In this document: positions 61,038 through 64,000 of the stretch, piece after piece
How the letters are laid out: each line of letters begins with the position of its first letter
Position numbering within the stretch: the first letter of the stretch is position 1
Origin: Streptomyces canus
Lineage (GTDB): Bacteria > Actinomycetota > Actinomycetes > Streptomycetales > Streptomycetaceae
DNA: 64,000 nucleotides
Direction of reading: 5' to 3'
Assembly: GCF_030815415.1 (NCBI RefSeq)
Contig: NZ_JAUSWW010000001.1
Location: 6,882,001-6,946,000 of the forward strand
The notes under the pieces: generated by a model
What the model was told of the DNA's origin: nothing
The model's input: only the letters and a program-made list of their open reading frames with translations
Database searches by the model: none
Made by a program: the position numbers and the translations under genes

Positions 61038-62189
61038 ATGGCGCAGCGAGTCGCCTGGTACTCCCAGTGGGTGCTGCCGCGTTCGGAGACCTTCGTCGCC
61101 CATCAGCTCCAGGCGATGAGCGGCATCGAGACGGCACTTTTCGGCGTCGACCATGTGCCGGGAATGGAGGTGCCCGGGCGGACCTTCGTCCTCGGGCGCG
61201 ACCGGACGCTCGGATCCGCCGAGGCGCTCGTGTGGAAGTCCGTACGCCGGGCACCCCGGCTGGAGTCGGCCGTACGGGCTTTCCGTCCCGACCTGCTGAT
61301 CGCCCATCACCTGCAGAACGCCTGGCGGGTCGCCCGCCTCGCCGAGGGGAGCGGCATTCCACTCGCGGCCATGTGTCACGGCTCCGACCTGCTGAGTCTC
61401 GGAGGAACCGTCCCGCCCCGGTCCCGGGGCATGCGGCAACTGGCCGCCAACTGGTCGCGCCTGCTGGAGACCGTACGGCTCTTTCTGCCGGTATCACGGT
61501 TCCTCGGGGACCGTCTGGTCCGGGCTGGCGTCGCACCGTCACGGGTCGCCGTCCACCACCTCGGGGTGCCGATTCCGGACGGCGCCGACCTGGGCAGCGC
61601 CGCGGACCGTTCCGGTGTGCTGTTCGTCGGGCGCCTCGTGGAGAACAAGGGATGCGACCTGCTGCTGCGGGCCGTGGACACGCTCGCGCAGTCCCGGCGG
61701 GTGGAGGTGACCGTCGTCGGGGACGGCCCGCAGCGAGCCGGCCTCCAGCGCCAGGCCGATCGGCTGCCACCCGGGGCGGTGGTGCGTCTCCTCGGCGGCG
61801 GACTGCCGCATCGCACCGTCCTGGAGCTGATGAAACGCCACCGTGTGGTGTGCATGCCCAGTGTGGAGATCTCCACGGGTGTGTCGGAAGGACTGGGCCT
61901 GGTCGCCTGTGAAGCCGCCGCCCACGGACGGCCGGCGGTCGTGTTCGACACGGGTGGTCTCCCGGAGACCGTCGTCCACGGTGCGACCGGCCTGGTCGTC
62001 CCACAACGAGACGTCCGGCGGCTCGCGGAGGCCCTGGACACCGTGCTGACCGATGACTCGATCGCACACGACATGGGCCTGGCGGCGCGGAGCATGGCGG
62101 TCGACAGGTTCGACTTCCTGGTCCAGGGCGCCCGGCTCCGTGGACTGCTGTCCGCTCATGGCCTGCTCGCGGCCGAGACGAGGAAGTGA
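61038..62189 (+). CDS. Glycosyltransferase family 4
   Basis: The ATG at 61038 gives 383 residues. The N-terminal half binds acceptor (RVAWYSQWVLPRSETFVAHQ). The C-terminal half has VLFVGRLVENKGCDLLLRAV, VVGDGPQRAGLQRQ and the donor-site motif SVEISTGVSEGLGLVACEAA, with two glutamates eight residues apart as usual for GT4. It transfers a sugar from a nucleotide donor to the growing lipid-linked unit. It lies in one operon with its neighbours. Confidence 0.85.
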   Translation: MAQRVAWYSQWVLPRSETFVAHQLQAMSGIETALFGVDHVPGMEVPGRTFVLGRDRTLGSAEALVWKSVRRAPRLESAVRAFRPDLLIAHHLQNAWRVARLAEGSGIPLAAMCHGSDLLSLGGTVPPRSRGMRQLAANWSRLLETVRLFLPVSRFLGDRLVRAGVAPSRVAVHHLGVPIPDGADLGSAADRSGVLFVGRLVENKGCDLLLRAVDTLAQSRRVEVTVVGDGPQRAGLQRQADRLPPGAVVRLLGGGLPHRTVLELMKRHRVVCMPSVEISTGVSEGLGLVACEAAAHGRPAVVFDTGGLPETVVHGATGLVVPQRDVRRLAEALDTVLTDDSIAHDMGLAARSMAVDRFDFLVQGARLRGLLSAHGLLAAETRK

Positions 62190-62196
62190 GCTTCTG

Positions 62197-62997
62197 ATGA
62201 CACACCGCAGACCACGCGTTCGCCTGGTGGTGCCGACCACGGGTGGGCGCCTGACCTATCTGGAACAGTGCCTGGCCTCGATCGGCCGCCAGGACGAACT
62301 GGCCGAGGTGGTGATCGTCGGCCCGGCGGCGCCCTCCCCTGCACTGCGTGAACTCGTACGGAGCCATCCGTGCCGATACGCCGCGGAAAGCGGCCGTGGC
62401 CTCAGCAACGCGGTCAACCAGGGCTGGACGGACGCCGACACCGACTACCTCGGCTGGCTGGGAGACGACGACCTTCTCACCGTGGGATCCTTGTCGGCGG
62501 CGGTGGGAGAACTCGAACGAACCCCCTCGGCGGCCATGGTGTACGGCAGGGTGGGCGTCATCGACTCCAGCGGGAACGACCTGTACACCATGCGCCCCGG
62601 GAGGCTTGCCCCCTGGCTGCTCCCGTACGGCGTGAACTTCGTCTGGCAGCCCGGCTCGCTGTACCGGCGGGCCGCCGTACGACAAGTCGGCATGCTCGAT
62701 CCGTCACTGCGCTACACCATGGACTTCGACCTGCATCTACGGCTGCGGGAGTACGGAAGGCTGCGCTACCTCCCGCGCCCGCTGGCCTGCTACCGCTCTC
62801 ACCCCGACACTTTGACGGCGACGAATCCCGAGCCGTACGGCGAGCGCCGCCGGGTCATGAACCGCCACCTCGGGCCCGTGGCGGGTGCCCTTCAGGCGTG
62901 CTGGTGGCCGGCGGCCAAGTACGCCGGCCGGGCCTTGGGCGCACTGCAGTTCCATATCGGCCGCCATGCCACAGCGCGCGACCAACCCACGTCCTAG
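62197..62997 (+). CDS. Glycosyltransferase family 2
   Basis: The ATG at 62197 follows GAGGAAG with a 7-bp gap from the preceding stop. The 266-residue protein has the GT-A fold: VRLVVPTTGGRLTYLEQCLA, SNAVNQGWTDADTDYLGWLG then DDDLLTVGS (metal-binding acidic residues), and YTMDFDLHLRLREYGRLRYL. It has no membrane segment. It is the last gene of the cluster before an insertion sequence; the cluster may continue beyond it. Confidence 0.82.
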   Translation: MTHRRPRVRLVVPTTGGRLTYLEQCLASIGRQDELAEVVIVGPAAPSPALRELVRSHPCRYAAESGRGLSNAVNQGWTDADTDYLGWLGDDDLLTVGSLSAAVGELERTPSAAMVYGRVGVIDSSGNDLYTMRPGRLAPWLLPYGVNFVWQPGSLYRRAAVRQVGMLDPSLRYTMDFDLHLRLREYGRLRYLPRPLACYRSHPDTLTATNPEPYGERRRVMNRHLGPVAGALQACWWPAAKYAGRALGALQFHIGRHATARDQPTS

Positions 62998-62999
62998 TA

Positions 63000-64000
63000 G
63001 GGCTTGGTCATCTTCACTTGTGCGTGCGTGTCTGATGCTGCGTGTGTGTCGTTGGAGTGGTGTGACACCTGAGGAGATGGCCTCGGTCCGGGGGGACTTG
63101 GAGGCGTTCGCGGCGGAGTTGTTCGACGGGTTCTTCCGTGCGGATCAGCGGCGGTGGGGGCAGGCGTATGTGCGCGGGCTGCTGCTGGACGGGCAGCGCA
63201 AGTCGGTGGAGCCGATGGCGGCCCGGCTGGGTGAGGACGGCAACCGGCAGGCGCTGGCGCACTTCATCACCTCCAGCCCGTGGGATCCCGCGCACGTGCG
63301 GGCCCGGCTGGCCTGGAGGATGCACGAGGCGATCGGCCCCGAGGCGTTGATCGTCGACGACACCGGCTTCCTCAAGGACGGGGATGCGTCGGCGTGTGTG
63401 TCGCGGCAGTACACCGGCACCGCGGGCAAGGTCACCAACTGCCAGGTGGGCGTCTCGCTGCACCTGGCCAACGACCGTGCCTCGGCCGCGATCGACTGGC
63501 GGCTGTTCCTGCCCGCATCCTGGGATCCCGACGCGCCGGAGTCCGACCCGGACAAGATCGCCCGCCGCGGCCGGTGCGGGATCCCCGACGGGGTGGGGCA
63601 TGTGGAGAAGTGGCAGCTGGCCCTGGACATGATCGACGAGACCCGGTCGTGGGGCATCGACGTCCCCCTGGTCGTCGCGGACGCCGGATACGGCGATGCC
63701 GCCGCCTTCCGGCTGGGCCTGGAGGAACGCAAGCAGCCCTACGCGGTGGGGATTTCTTCCCGCCATACCGCCCAGCCCGCCGACGCCCAACCCGTCCAGC
63801 CCGACTGTGCGGGCACCGGCCGGCCACCCAAAATGCAGTACCCCGAGCCTGCGCAGAGCATGAAAGACCTGGTCATCGCGGCCGGGAGAACGGCCGCGAG
63901 ACCGGTGTCGTGGCGGGAAGGCTCCCGGCCGGGCAAGGGGGTCAGTGGCTTCAAGCGTATGTATTCGCGGTTCGTCGCCCTGCGGATCCGCCCGGCCGGC
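63000..64000 (+). mobile_element. IS701-type insertion sequence, left part
   Basis: The left end is near 63000 (AGGGCTTGGTCATCTTCAC), directly behind the last glycosyltransferase. The element continues past the window, so its right end and target duplication cannot be seen. Confidence 0.6.
63062..64000 (+). CDS. IS701-family transposase (3' end missing)
   Basis: The GTG at 63062 opens a frame of at least 313 codons without a stop. It contains AYVRGLLLDGQRKSVEPMAA and HFITSSPWD, the first catalytic Asp in LIVDDTGFLKDG (about 97), and PLVVADAGYGDAAAFRLGLE with the second (about 205). This is the usual order of IS701 transposases of Streptomyces. Frames on the other strand here are shadows. Confidence 0.82.
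   Translation, partial: MTPEEMASVRGDLEAFAAELFDGFFRADQRRWGQAYVRGLLLDGQRKSVEPMAARLGEDGNRQALAHFITSSPWDPAHVRARLAWRMHEAIGPEALIVDDTGFLKDGDASACVSRQYTGTAGKVTNCQVGVSLHLANDRASAAIDWRLFLPASWDPDAPESDPDKIARRGRCGIPDGVGHVEKWQLALDMIDETRSWGIDVPLVVADAGYGDAAAFRLGLEERKQPYAVGISSRHTAQPADAQPVQPDCAGTGRPPKMQYPEPAQSMKDLVIAAGRTAARPVSWREGSRPGKGVSGFKRMYSRFVALRIRPAG

Overview
The window is high-GC DNA with GTG/TTG starts, ATGA and GTGA gene overlaps, a BTAD/SARP-type regulator, a WhiB-like protein and a type I-E CRISPR-Cas system. This fits Streptomyces or a close actinomycete relative. It is a mosaic accessory region: most of a prophage, a CRISPR-Cas locus, an insertion-sequence and attachment-site scar zone, and a surface-glycan cluster.

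Layout. (1) 1-27128: the right part of a siphovirus-like prophage. Tail genes (1-5085) are followed by a cargo/scar island of IS5-family remnants, a low-GC pentapeptide-repeat membrane protein and two minus-strand membrane genes inside a 171-bp inverted repeat (5.2-9.9 kb). Next come the lysis genes (endolysin, holin-like; 9.9-11.4 kb). The early region (11.5-27.1 kb) carries a RecA/Sak4-like ATPase, a Cas4-like nuclease, a winged-helix initiator with five palindromic iterons inside its coding sequence, a C5-cytosine methyltransferase, a WhiB-like regulator, a RusA-like resolvase, an N6-methylase-like protein and many small unknowns. Two short repeats tie this region together: a 12-bp start-associated element (GACCTCTTGGAG) and an extended -10 promoter (TGCATATAGAAT). 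(2) 27.4-35.5 kb: a type I-E interference operon, cas3-cse1-cse2-cas7-cas5-cas6e, with no cas1 or cas2. It is followed directly by a 73-repeat array (35535-39949) on the same strand. (3) 40.2-42.5 kb: an apparently intact ISKra4-type element with 9-bp target duplications. (4) 42.5-53.2 kb: three copies of the 3' part of a CAU-anticodon tRNA with conserved flanks (probable attachment-site scars), a perfect 156-bp tandem duplication, several pseudogenes, a secreted protein, a large SARP/AAA/TPR regulator and a membrane protein. (5) 53.2-63.0 kb: an exopolysaccharide/glycan cluster. It holds GDP-fucose synthesis (gmd, fcl), a chain-length/BY-kinase protein, an FkbM methyltransferase, a flippase, a polymerase and two glycosyltransferases. 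(6) 63.0-64.0 kb: the start of an IS701-type transposase that runs off the window.

How the parts work together. The early prophage genes resemble a self-contained replication/recombination module with its own promoters, translation leaders and DNA methylation. The CRISPR locus has a complete interference gene set but nothing for adaptation, so its array, which contains copied units and decayed repeats, is probably frozen unless Cas1-Cas2 act in trans. The locus lies between prophage genes and tRNA-derived scars, so it may have arrived on a mobile element. The glycan cluster encodes synthesis, export and polymerisation of a probably fucose-containing polymer.

Functions were assigned by reading motifs; no database search was run.
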